From positions 62,001 to 126,000 of the forward strand of contig JAHLLM010000012.1 of assembly GCA_020444175.1 (NCBI GenBank): a DNA stretch of 64,000 nucleotides, written 5' to 3'. Positions 44,040 to 53,127 of the stretch are shown in pieces. The notes beneath the pieces were generated by a model. That model was not told where the DNA came from. It worked only from the letters and a program-made list of their open reading frames with translations, and did no database searches. This DNA comes from Desulfobulbaceae bacterium (GTDB taxonomy: Bacteria > Desulfobacterota > Desulfobulbia > Desulfobulbales > SURF-16). Position 1 is the first letter of the stretch. Each line of letters starts with the position of its first letter. The position numbers and the translations under genes are program-made.

Positions 44040-46603
44040 TCAGTCACCTCTATGAGTATGTTGAATTTATCGATATATTTATCTATGTGCTGCTCGCTCA
44101 GCATCTTCACATCAAGTTGCCGGGTAAAACCGACCAGCAGGCCAAGCAGATAAAGCCTTTTTAACATGCTGTCTCTGTCTAATTTTTTGATCCTGGCCAC
44201 CACAAGGTCATCACGCAGTTCGACCAGAAAATCATGGCGGGACAGCACCTTTGCCAGAAATTTTGTACGCCGCCCGCGACGGGTAGAGTCGGTGACACCT
44301 CCGAAAAAACGAAAATAGGCATAATTGTCATTTATATTCCTGGATACATAACTGTCGATCACGGTGAAATGATACCCCAGTCGAAAACTTATATTGGCAT
44401 ATTCTTTCGAGATAACCGCCAGGTTCTGCCCAACATATTTAGGTGTGGCCAGTTCCGGAGAAAATGTCCTGGTCAAACTGGACATAAAACTCTTCATATC
44501 CACTGACATGGGTTCATTGTCCCATGCCTGGGGGTGAGCAAGACCCTTCAGCAGGTAGCGCATAGGTACAGAGGCAATACCCTCGGGCGGAACTTCCCCT
44601 TTCTTGAATCCAGGTTTTATCCCCCCATCAATATCGATCAACACCAGATCAAGGGGAATATTCCATCGCAATTTTCCGGCCGCTGTGTTGGGATCATGAT
44701 GGTGATAATAATTGCGGTCTATGAGCTCCTCGACCGCCTTTTCATGCACAAAGCGCGTAATGTCATGCAGGGTACGGCAGGCGGCCGGAGTAAAATTTTT
44801 CTCAGCCGGGTCCAGCAGATTAAGCGGGGCAATATTCTTCAGCACCCTTCGCAGCAATCGATACTCAGAAGTCTCTTCAATGGCGTCCTCAGTCAGTTCG
44901 TAATAACAGAGTTCATCGACAAGCCCCTGGTAAATAACATTGGCTTCGGCGTCCACGGTGATTTCCTGCCCATGCTTTACTATCTCTGTTACATTGCCGG
45001 TATTCAGGATGCAGGGCACCCGAAATTCCCTGGCAATGGTTGCCAGATGCCCGGTGGTGGAACCGACATCGGTCAGAATGGCACTGGCTTTTGCCATGAC
45101 CTTGGCAAGCATGGGTGAGGCAAACCGGGTCACCAGGATGGAACCGGCTGGAAAATCCCTCAACTTTGTTTTATCTGTGTGCAAAAAGACCGGCCCCGTG
45201 GCAATACCTTTCTGGGCAATTTCGCCCTGATCCTGGAAAAACACCGGATATTTCTTAAGCACCTCGGCAAGCTCAGGCGCCCTCGGTGTTGCGGCCGAGC
45301 TGATATGCAGCGGTCTGGCCTGGAGAATTATCAACTCACCCTGCCGGTTAAAAGCAAACTCAATATCCTGCGGTTTCTTGAAATATTTTTCTATCAACAG
45401 GCCGGCCTGGGCTATCTGTTCAACCTGACTTTTGCTGAGACAGGCCTGGGTCTGCAGATTCGTTTCCACGGGGATCAAACGAGTTCCGCCTTCCTCCCGG
45501 AGTTGCAGCATTGTTTCCTTACGAACCAGTTCCATTTCCCGTAAACGCAGAGGTGAACGTCTGTCCACAATAAAATGATCCCCCCGTACCTTGCCGGAAA
45601 CGACAGGGGCGCCCAGCCCCCAGGTACCATTGATCCGCATGGTCTGGACATGGCCCTTTTGGGGATCAAGTGTATACAGAACTCCGCTTGACACGGCATC
45701 CACCATAACCTGGCAGGCAACGGCCATGGCCACTTCACTTTCATGAAAGCCGATCTTCTGCCGATAAGCCAAGGCCGTTTCGCTGTAAGCACTGGCAACT
45801 ACCTGGCGGTAGACATTGCCAACATCACTGACCGGAACATTCAGGAAGCTTTTATACTGTCCGGCAAAGCTCCGTTCACCATCTTCCCCCCAGGCACTGC
45901 TGCGCACAGCCAGGAAAATGGTCTTATTGCCATGCTCTTCCTTGAGCTTGGCCAGACATTTGGCCAGTCCCTTCTCAAGATGAACAGGCAGGGGACTACC
46001 AATAATGAGCTGACGGATACTAGCGGCAGCCTTTTCAAGGGACAGTCTCCCTTCCTTCCAGGAGGAAAGAAGAGCTTCAATCTTCTGCCGCAGATCGTTT
46101 GATTCGAGAAATGCGTAAAAAGCAGCGCTTGTTACGGCAAAACCATTGGGTACTCGCAAGTCGAGGAATTTCTGGATTTCCGTCAGGCTGGCATTCTTGC
46201 CGCCCACGACTTCCGCAAAATTGTGTTCAATGTCTTTATAAGGCAGGACAAATGCCCCCACAGGACAATGAGGCCGTCCGGCAAGGTCTTTCTCTATATC
46301 AGCCTGTATCCTGCGAAATGCATCATGCAGAGGCAGGTATTTCCGTGGAGCCAGGGTATTGAGGTCATGAACAAGTTTAAGCACCAGATCAGATATGTTT
46401 TGACAGGTTGTCTCGATGTAATGTCGATCAAAGATATAATCCCCGCCCAACTTGTCATTTGCCTCGGCAATCAACTCAATAATTCTGTTGTTGACCGTCA
46501 GAATTTCCTGAAACCTGGCAAACAGAACCGTAAAGGATACGGCTGATTCGGCCTCGCGATTCAGGGAAAAGAAACGGCTGACATGTTTGAATATCTTCTT
46601 CAT
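44036..46603 (-). CDS. PEP-synthase-like phosphotransferase with unusual C-terminal domain (paralogue 1)
   Basis: About 855 residues from the ATG at 46603 (GGAAGAG upstream; an upstream ATG at 46765 would add 54 residues with a poorly spaced site). An N-terminal helical region of ~130 residues is followed by an ATP-grasp PPDK_N domain (VGGKNASLTEIQ; AVRSSAWGEDGERSFAGQY) and a phosphohistidine swivelling domain (ASAILTDVGSTTGHLATIAR). After that, where PEP synthase has its TIM barrel, comes an unrecognised ~320-residue domain (CRTLHDITRFVHEKAVEE ... RLGYHFTVIDSYV). It is therefore unlikely to be a normal PEP synthase. First gene of the receiver/Usp operon. Confidence 0.8.
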   Translation of the reverse strand: MKKIFKHVSRFFSLNREAESAVSFTVLFARFQEILTVNNRIIELIAEANDKLGGDYIFDRHYIETTCQNISDLVLKLVHDLNTLAPRKYLPLHDAFRRIQADIEKDLAGRPHCPVGAFVLPYKDIEHNFAEVVGGKNASLTEIQKFLDLRVPNGFAVTSAAFYAFLESNDLRQKIEALLSSWKEGRLSLEKAAASIRQLIIGSPLPVHLEKGLAKCLAKLKEEHGNKTIFLAVRSSAWGEDGERSFAGQYKSFLNVPVSDVGNVYRQVVASAYSETALAYRQKIGFHESEVAMAVACQVMVDAVSSGVLYTLDPQKGHVQTMRINGTWGLGAPVVSGKVRGDHFIVDRRSPLRLREMELVRKETMLQLREEGGTRLIPVETNLQTQACLSKSQVEQIAQAGLLIEKYFKKPQDIEFAFNRQGELIILQARPLHISSAATPRAPELAEVLKKYPVFFQDQGEIAQKGIATGPVFLHTDKTKLRDFPAGSILVTRFASPMLAKVMAKASAILTDVGSTTGHLATIAREFRVPCILNTGNVTEIVKHGQEITVDAEANVIYQGLVDELCYYELTEDAIEETSEYRLLRRVLKNIAPLNLLDPAEKNFTPAACRTLHDITRFVHEKAVEELIDRNYYHHHDPNTAAGKLRWNIPLDLVLIDIDGGIKPGFKKGEVPPEGIASVPMRYLLKGLAHPQAWDNEPMSVDMKSFMSSLTRTFSPELATPKYVGQNLAVISKEYANISFRLGYHFTVIDSYVSRNINDNYAYFRFFGGVTDSTRRGRRTKFLAKVLSRHDFLVELRDDLVVARIKKLDRDSMLKRLYLLGLLVGFTRQLDVKMLSEQHIDKYIDKFNILIEVTE

Positions 46604-46968
46604 TAATAACTCTTCCGATCCCTTAAGCCAGGAAAGACTGTGGGACCCGACTGGTGTTATTTGCTCGCCAAGTGCAATTCCCTTCCTGAGCAGCGCCGGC
46701 ATGACGCTGAATTTCAGTTCGTTACTCTGGAGGTTATTATTGGGAGTTGCGGTTATCACTTTCATATCCTGCTATGATTCGATCAGGCAAATTCAGGTTT
46801 AATTGAACGTTTCATTGTACGAGAAGCTCTTCTCTCCGTCTGCGTCGTCAGCAATTTTTTGCACACGACGACGCAAACGAGAGGGAAAAATTTCTCTGCA
46901 ATTTCGGCAATTTTGAATCACCGAAAGGTCAGGTATTAAGTCTCTATCAAAAAGGAACACTGGTTAAA
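46604..46968. other. Region upstream of the PEP-synthase-like operon, with a long imperfect hairpin
   Basis: Around 46833-46882 TCTCCGTCTGCGTCGTC and GACGACGCAAACGAGAG form an imperfect stem around GCAATTTTTTGC. It may terminate the TIGR02186 operon or act in the leader of the following operon. No sigma-54 promoter is recognised. Confidence 0.4.
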
Positions 46969-47739
46969 TCAGTGCGCTCCTCCTTTATCCTTGAACATGA
47001 GTCCCATGAAAAGTCCGGCCATGAGTGCAATGACAACAGACATGATTCCATACCAGAGTGCATGTCCGAAGGCCATGGCTGAAAGCTGTTCAGGGAAGCC
47101 GATCTGTTTTAGGTTCAAACTGCTGCTTGAAGTACCGACTATGGTATCATTCTGCACGGCTACCACATCAACAGCATACGCTCCCTGGGTCATGCCTGGT
47201 GGAATGTCAATGGTACCGGTATACGATTTCATCCCGCCTTCTGCCGCGCCATAACTGATGGTTCCAGGCATAATTCCGTACATCCCATCTTCCGTTTTAA
47301 GTCGGACAAATTCCTTCAGCAGAAAATCCGTTTCCCCGTTATCCGGTGATATTTCAATTCGGTTCTTCAGGGCAGTAAAGCCGTAATTCCGCGCAGCAGA
47401 GTTATCAAGATCATTGGTACTGGCATCAGTGAGAAGCTTGTAAACATTCGGGGCATTGTGGTAGGTAAGGTCTCCAACATTCATCCATAACACGCCACCT
47501 ACTTTGCCCTTTCTCTTCAGATGCAGATCTTCACCTGCGCCGCTTAGCCGTATGACTGCTTCAGCTCCTGCCGGAATACTGCCGCTGATCGTTACAGTGG
47601 TGCCGTTGTAAAAGGTGCCTATTTGAACGGTTTGCGGGGCAATATCGACAGTAACATTATCTGCTGCCGAAACATTTTCGAGCTGGAAAAATAAAAGACC
47701 AAATACAGTTACCACAAGGGTTTTGAAAATATTCTTCAT
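46969..47739 (-). CDS. TIGR02186-family membrane-anchored protein
   Basis: 256 residues: a signal peptide (MKNIFKTLVVTVFGLLFFQLENVSA), an Ig-like beta-rich periplasmic region, and a C-terminal membrane helix (HALWYGIMSVVIALMAGLFMGLMF). This family commonly sits beside TauE/SafE permeases, as here (1-bp gap). Probably a periplasmic partner of the exporter; function otherwise unknown. Confidence 0.82.
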   Translation of the reverse strand: MKNIFKTLVVTVFGLLFFQLENVSAADNVTVDIAPQTVQIGTFYNGTTVTISGSIPAGAEAVIRLSGAGEDLHLKRKGKVGGVLWMNVGDLTYHNAPNVYKLLTDASTNDLDNSAARNYGFTALKNRIEISPDNGETDFLLKEFVRLKTEDGMYGIMPGTISYGAAEGGMKSYTGTIDIPPGMTQGAYAVDVVAVQNDTIVGTSSSSLNLKQIGFPEQLSAMAFGHALWYGIMSVVIALMAGLFMGLMFKDKGGAH

Positions 47740-47740
47740 T

Positions 47741-48682
47741 TTAGTGTCCTCCCTTCATGGCAATCATAAAATCAGGGGTCATAAGGAGTCCGGCAAGCAT
47801 CTTTACGCAGACTATAAGTACGAGAGATGCCAGCAGAATTTTGAGCTGGTCGCCTTTCATTTTTTTGCCGACCTTGGTTCCGACCTGAGCACCGATGGTT
47901 GAGCCGAGCAGCAACAGAACTGCCAGCACAAAGTCAACGGTATGGTTACTTTTGGCCTGCATTATGGTTACGTTGACACAGGTAAAGAGTATCTGAAACA
48001 GGCTGGTTCCAACGACCACATGCATGGGCATGCGTAGAAGATAAACCATGATCGGCACCATAATAAAGCCGCCGCCTACACCCATGATTGCCGCAAGAAC
48101 TCCAACGAGAACCCCCAGAAAAAGAGGTATCAGCATGGATATCTCAACTCCTGATTTTGCAAACCGACTCTGCAGGGGCAGTTTCTTGAGCATCCTTGCG
48201 TAAGTTGATTCCTTTTTCGCAGGAGCTTCTTTTGAGGTTTCATCCTCTTCTACGTTCTTCGACTTTTTCAGCCCCTGGAGGCTTTCGAGGAACATATATC
48301 CACCTACCCCGCCAAGCATCAGGACATACGTAATACTGATCAAAAAATCAGCATTACCCATGGCGCGAAGGATCTTAATGATTTGAACGCCGACCGTGCC
48401 TCCGAGAACACCGCCGATCAAAAGCAGGATACCCATTTTGACATCAACATTTCCAAGCCGCCAATGGGCCAGGGTGCCTGAAGTGGAGGCTCCCACAATC
48501 TGGTTTGAATCCGAGGCAGCCGCCACGGTAGCTGGGATGCCAAACATGATGAGCAGAGGGGTCATAAGAAAACCGCCTCCGACACCGAAGATTCCCGACA
48601 ATAAACCGACGAATCCGCCAAGCCCGAATATCGCCAGGATGTTTACACTGTTACCCGCAATGGGAAGGTACATGTGCCACAT
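47741..48682 (-). CDS. TauE/SafE-family sulfite/sulfonate exporter-like permease
   Basis: 313 residues, eight or so membrane helices in two homologous halves, each opening with a Gly-rich motif (GLLSGIFGVGGGFLMTPLL and GVLAAIMGVGGGFIMVPIMV). A charged cytoplasmic loop lies between them (KKSKNVEEDETSKEAP). The family moves sulfite, sulfonates or related anions across the inner membrane. It has an AGGAG ribosome site and forms an operon with the TIGR02186 gene. Confidence 0.9.
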   Translation of the reverse strand: MWHMYLPIAGNSVNILAIFGLGGFVGLLSGIFGVGGGFLMTPLLIMFGIPATVAAASDSNQIVGASTSGTLAHWRLGNVDVKMGILLLIGGVLGGTVGVQIIKILRAMGNADFLISITYVLMLGGVGGYMFLESLQGLKKSKNVEEDETSKEAPAKKESTYARMLKKLPLQSRFAKSGVEISMLIPLFLGVLVGVLAAIMGVGGGFIMVPIMVYLLRMPMHVVVGTSLFQILFTCVNVTIMQAKSNHTVDFVLAVLLLLGSTIGAQVGTKVGKKMKGDQLKILLASLVLIVCVKMLAGLLMTPDFMIAMKGGH

Positions 48683-49372
48683 TTTCTCTTTGCTCCTTTT
48701 TTGGGTTCATTCTTCAATAATAAAAGCTACTTTGTCTCGCATAAGTGTGTTTCGCGACTGATAGCCGCTGACGTGCCTTTGACTATTGATTATGGCAAAG
48801 TCTATGCCGTCCTGAGAAAAAGCATATTTCGTGCAAACACCCACAAAGCAAAAACAGTGCTATATCAATATGTTACCTGCATAAAAAAAATTACTATGCA
48901 GGAGTACCGTCAAAAAAATCACGCAACAGCAATAAACAGGAACCTATTGAGCCCGAAAAGTTACACATCCGCATCTCCCTGTTTTATCGTTATAATTTAT
49001 CTATTAATGAAATTTAAAAGATATGCCTGCCCGAGAGGAAAGTGTTTCAGAATGAAAAGATTAACACGATAACACCTGAACAATCAGGCTACGAACAGAT
49101 GCTACGAGCGAATAGCCGGTCTCCAAGCAGGCGTGTTTCAAGTTGAAACGCGACAAAAATCAAAGAGCAGACATTCAAAGTGTTAAGTAGGTTAGGTAGT
49201 GTTTCTGAAGAGTTAGAGCTGAGCGTGGAGAAAAGATGCCGGCAAGGCATGATTGAAGCAAACCTTTTCATCAGGAATGCAAAAACAGGGGGACATCCTG
49301 TAACATTATATAGGAGTGATTATCAGGGGCGCACTGTTTCAAATTGAAATGCCCCCTGATATTTAAGGTTCT
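48683..49372. other. Gene-poor region with hairpins
   Basis: About 690 bp without a credible gene. Two hairpin sequences centred on TTTCAA-rTTGAAA occur: 49131-49153 (GTGTTTCAAGTTGAAACGCG) and 49321-49361 (TATCAGGGGC...GCCCCCTGATA, with TTTCAAATTGAAA inside). No T-runs follow, so these may be repeats rather than terminators. Confidence 0.4.
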
Positions 49373-49524
49373 AACGACTCGTGTCATGTAAAGCTTCAAT
49401 TGCCATGTAGGCCGCCATACCCATGGCCACTCTTCGCTGTCGGGAAGGGCTCGCAGTCTCTCCTTGTTCGCTATCTCCCGACCTTTAGTTGTTCCAAAAG
49501 TCATTTGACATGACACTAGTCGTT
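49373..49524. repeat. Inverted-repeat-bounded segment overlapping the 3' end of the sigma-54 regulator gene
   Basis: AACGACTCGTGTCATGT at 49373-49389 is repeated in inverse at 49508-49524 (complement AACGACTAGTGTCATGT, one mismatch). The right arm contains the last codons and stop (AAC GAC TAG) of the regulator gene at 49516. The interior of ~118 bp has no gene. Could be a MITE-like insertion or a long terminator. Confidence 0.5.
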
Positions 49525-50883
49525 ATCCGCCTCGTCTTCGGATTGGAACAGACGGTATTTCTTCATGCGACGCCAGAGAGTGGTTCGGGGCAGGTTGAGA
49601 ATCACGCTGGCCAGATTTTTATTATAGTGGGTTTTTTCAAGCACCGTGGCAATATGTCTTTTTTCCACTTCCTCCAGGGGCATCATTTGTTCCGCATCGT
49701 CCGCCTGCTGCTCTGCAAATTTCTGGAGCCTGCTGGGCAGATCGCGGAGCTGGATCCGTTCGCTGTCGGCAAGGGCAACTGCCCTCTGGATAATATTTTC
49801 CAACTCCCGGACATTGCCTGGATATTCGTAGGCGGTCAAAATATCCATTACCTGTGGAGAGACGCCCTTGACTTCCTTGCTAAAGGCCCGATTAAACTTG
49901 TCTATGAAATGTGAAATAAGCAGCGGGATATCGTCCTGGCGTTCAGCAAGTCTTGGCAAATGAAGCCCGACAACATTAAGGCGAAAGAAAAGATCTTCAC
50001 GGAAGTCCCCTTTTTTGACAGCTTCCTGCAGATCCCTGTTGGTAGCGGCAAGGATGCGGATGTCAAGGTCAATATGATGCGTACCGCCCACCCGCATGAT
50101 CTGACGTTCCTGCAGGACGTTGAGCAGAGTCACTTGCATGGAGGGTGGCATTTCTCCAATCTCATCAAGAAGAACAGTGCCTCCCTCCGCTGCTTCCAGG
50201 AGACCGATCTTGGTTTTCGAAGCACCAGTGAAGGCCCCTTTTTCATGTCCGAAAAGCTCACTGCTGATCAATTCTTCGGTAAAACCGCCACAGTTAAAAT
50301 AGATAAAAGGATGGTCTTTGCGGGGGCTCAAGGCGTGGATTGCCCGGGCCACCATCTGTTTACCGGTACCTGTTTCCGCCTGCAAGAGAACATTACAGTT
50401 GACCATTGCCAATTTTCTTATCAAAGCAAAAATTTTCTGCATGGCAGGGCTGGCACCGACAAACCCGGAAACAAGGTTGTCTTTGCCCATGGCCAGTCTC
50501 AACCTTTTGTTCTCTTTGCGCAACTCGATCCTTTCCTTGGCCCGGGAAGCAAGCAGTCGGATGTCGTGGCGTTTGCACGGTTTATGAATGTAGTGAAAGG
50601 CTCCCTTCTGGGTAGCGTCCAAGGCGGTTTCCACCGAGCCGTGCCCGGTAATGATAATCGCCTCGGAATCCTCGTGTATTTTCTTCACCTCATTCAATAT
50701 ACTGAGTCCGTCTATATCCGGCAGTTGCAGGTCGATAAAGACAATGGGAAACGGATTCTGCCGCATACGAACCAGGAAAGGTTTGCCGGCCTGGAAAAAC
50801 TCCACCTCAAATCCTTCCTGTTCAAGCACTCGCTTGACAAGCTGGCCTGCAATCTTTTCATCATCAATGACTGCTACTCGCAT
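49516..50883 (-). CDS. NtrC-family sigma-54 response regulator
   Basis: 455 residues. Receiver with Asp51 (VFIDLQLPDIDG); AAA+ domain with Walker A AETGTGKQ, canonical GAFTGA and Walker B VLLDEIGEMP; Fis-type HTH at the C-terminus (LASVILNLPRTTLWRRMKKY). Co-transcribed with the histidine kinase just upstream (3-bp gap). Targets unknown; the PEP-synthase-like genes on either side are candidates, though I found no sigma-54 promoter ahead of them. Confidence 0.95.
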   Translation of the reverse strand: MRVAVIDDEKIAGQLVKRVLEQEGFEVEFFQAGKPFLVRMRQNPFPIVFIDLQLPDIDGLSILNEVKKIHEDSEAIIITGHGSVETALDATQKGAFHYIHKPCKRHDIRLLASRAKERIELRKENKRLRLAMGKDNLVSGFVGASPAMQKIFALIRKLAMVNCNVLLQAETGTGKQMVARAIHALSPRKDHPFIYFNCGGFTEELISSELFGHEKGAFTGASKTKIGLLEAAEGGTVLLDEIGEMPPSMQVTLLNVLQERQIMRVGGTHHIDLDIRILAATNRDLQEAVKKGDFREDLFFRLNVVGLHLPRLAERQDDIPLLISHFIDKFNRAFSKEVKGVSPQVMDILTAYEYPGNVRELENIIQRAVALADSERIQLRDLPSRLQKFAEQQADDAEQMMPLEEVEKRHIATVLEKTHYNKNLASVILNLPRTTLWRRMKKYRLFQSEDEADND

Positions 50884-50886
50884 GGC

Positions 50887-52341
50887 TCATACCTCTGACT
50901 GATTTTCTGAAGCGATCGGCAGAAAAATCGAAAAGGTGGTGCCGATATTCATCTTGCTCTTTACTTCGATATAGCCGCCGTGCTTTTTCACTATACCATA
51001 AACGATTGACAGGCCAAGACCCGTTCCTTTGCCCACCTCCTTGGTCGTATAAAAAGGATCAAAGATACGTTCAATATTTTTGGGATCAATGCCCGTGCCT
51101 GTGTCATTGATATTGATCCTCACATAGCCGTCAGGTTCTATCCCTGCATCCATGTAGATCAATCCACCTTCGGTCATAACGTGGACTGCATTCACAAAAA
51201 GATTAAGAAAGACCTGCTGCAGTTTCTGCAGATCTCCCTGCACCAACGGAAGCGTCTCTGGTACGTAGTCCTCCATCCAGATGGCATTTAAACGAAGTTC
51301 GTTGGCAATCAATTTTTTTGTGGAATTAAGAACATCCTTGATATTAAGCAGTTCCGATGATGGTGCTTTATCCCGTGAAAAATCAAGCAGGTTTTTCACC
51401 ACATTGGAGGCTCGGTCGGTCTGTGTAATGATATCAGCAATAATTTCTTTTGCCTCTTCCTCAGAGAGATATGAGAAATCTTCAAGCAGGGTATCGGCTG
51501 ACAGTGAAATGTTATTGAGCGGGTTGTTCAGTTCGTGGGCGATTCCGGATGAAAAAGTACCGATGGAGGCAAGCTTCTTGGACTGAATGAGCATCTCCTG
51601 TCTGTTGTCAAGTTCGGAGGCCATTGTGTTAAAGGCATCAATCAGATCGGTTATCTCATCCTCTTTGGCGCTATGGGAATTGATAGGTTCAAAATTGCCC
51701 TTAAGCACATTCCTGGTTGCCTGATGCACAAAACCGATCCGTTTGAGAATACTTTTGGCCTGCAGGTGCAACCCTATAATAATAAACACAAAAAACTCTC
51801 CCGTCAGGACAATGAAGCCGATAATTATCATCTTCAGACTGTTACGGATACTCTGCTGCTTGTCATCGCGAAGCATCTTGGCAAAACCCACCATTTCCTT
51901 GCCTTTAGCACGCACCTTGACGGCATTTATCATGGGTCTCGTAATATCTTCCGTATTCTCGTAAATAACGGTATGCGGAGTGGAAAATATGTCACGGTAT
52001 CCAGTTAAAATGGAACGAAACTCAAGAAATTTCCTTTCCCCGCTCACTCTGATGATATTCTCCTTTTGTCTTTTGATGTCTTCGTCAATTGAGTCAAGAT
52101 ATTCCAGAATCGTATGGATGTTTTCAGAACCGACACCCAGGAGGTAATTTTTTTCGTAGCGGCGGACCTCGAGTACGTTGTCAAAAATATCATAAAAATC
52201 CTCTAAGATTAATAGATTCTTCTCCATGGAAAAAAACTGCAGAGTATACGCCAACATTAGAAAACCGATAAAAGCAAAAACCAGAATGTTGAGCATTTTC
52301 ATTCTTTTTCTAATTGTTGTCGTCTTTTTTGATGATGGCAT
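50887..52341 (-). CDS. Membrane sensor histidine kinase, cognate to the sigma-54 regulator
   Basis: About 484 residues. TM1 near 18-40, an extracytoplasmic helical sensor region with no recognised ligand domain, TM2 (MIIIGFIVLTGEFFVFIIIGLHL), HAMP, HisKA with the phosphorylated His in SGIAHELNNPLNN, and HATPase_c (NLFVNAVHVM, DTGTGIDPKN, GTGLGLSIVYGI). The ATG at 52341 follows GGAAGTGAATAGC; a TTG 13 codons earlier is in frame. Confidence 0.93.
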   Translation of the reverse strand: MPSSKKTTTIRKRMKMLNILVFAFIGFLMLAYTLQFFSMEKNLLILEDFYDIFDNVLEVRRYEKNYLLGVGSENIHTILEYLDSIDEDIKRQKENIIRVSGERKFLEFRSILTGYRDIFSTPHTVIYENTEDITRPMINAVKVRAKGKEMVGFAKMLRDDKQQSIRNSLKMIIIGFIVLTGEFFVFIIIGLHLQAKSILKRIGFVHQATRNVLKGNFEPINSHSAKEDEITDLIDAFNTMASELDNRQEMLIQSKKLASIGTFSSGIAHELNNPLNNISLSADTLLEDFSYLSEEEAKEIIADIITQTDRASNVVKNLLDFSRDKAPSSELLNIKDVLNSTKKLIANELRLNAIWMEDYVPETLPLVQGDLQKLQQVFLNLFVNAVHVMTEGGLIYMDAGIEPDGYVRININDTGTGIDPKNIERIFDPFYTTKEVGKGTGLGLSIVYGIVKKHGGYIEVKSKMNIGTTFSIFLPIASENQSEV

Positions 52342-53127
52342 GCTATTCACTTCCAGGTTTTCATTTTCAGGGGTTGCCAAAATTGATAATATCGCAAAAA
52401 GCTCTGTAGCTGACCATCCGCCAACGGAGGATCAACAAATTACATACGCGTCGGCGGCGGTTGAGTGTTTTTTCACCCTAAAGGGCATAAATACGAAACC
52501 GTCAAAATTCTCTTTGATGTGTGCAGTTCTGCTTGAGTCATTTCAATTATGAATTATTGCAAGACTGCCATACATCAGCGACGTAGACGATTCCTTGGCA
52601 TATCGTATTTTATCCGGCCAGCTCGTTCAAACGGCAGCACTCCGAAGTAATGATGGAAACTCGCGATCTTTGTCTCGATGGGGGATTCGATTTGGCAAGG
52701 TCGTGGTTTGCGGTCACATTCCTTTGACAGGTACTGCTGTCTACACCGTTAAAAATCGACAATGCTACCTGTGAGGATGTGGCAATATGGTGGCTGCCCT
52801 GGCATGAGTGGGCTGTTTTCTGCTCCCGACATACTACTTTTGTCTGCAAGCCGAACGAATTAAACTTACCTGACGGACTTCTCTATTTCAAGATGATATT
52901 TGTCATTAACAGCAAGATGCAGGAACGGCTTATGTCGATCCAACGTCTGTCAGGACGGTATGAAACAACATGATCACGTGAGCAAGTTTATCCCTATCAA
53001 ATAATTTTTTTTTCAAAATTTGCGAGGAGACGCCTTCGGTATTCTGCAGATCAGGCCGGATACATGATTCATGAATCTTAATGAACTCGTAAAAAGTCCT
53101 GAAGCTGATCATCCGCCTACGAAACCG
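52342..53127. other. Long intergenic region with repeat fragments
   Basis: About 790 bp, no convincing gene. It contains a TTGACGGTTTCGT-bounded repeat (52382-52507) and a partial one (53085-53123). A promoter for the histidine kinase is expected near the left end. Confidence 0.4.
52382..52507. repeat. Dispersed repeat related to 1092-1225
   Basis: The right part (TTTTCACCCTAAAGGGCATAAAT) resembles 1185-1208. Read in complement, the right end is GAATTTTGACGGTTTCGT, close to the left end of the 1092 element. The left end AATTGATAATATCGC is its imperfect inverse. Confidence 0.4.
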
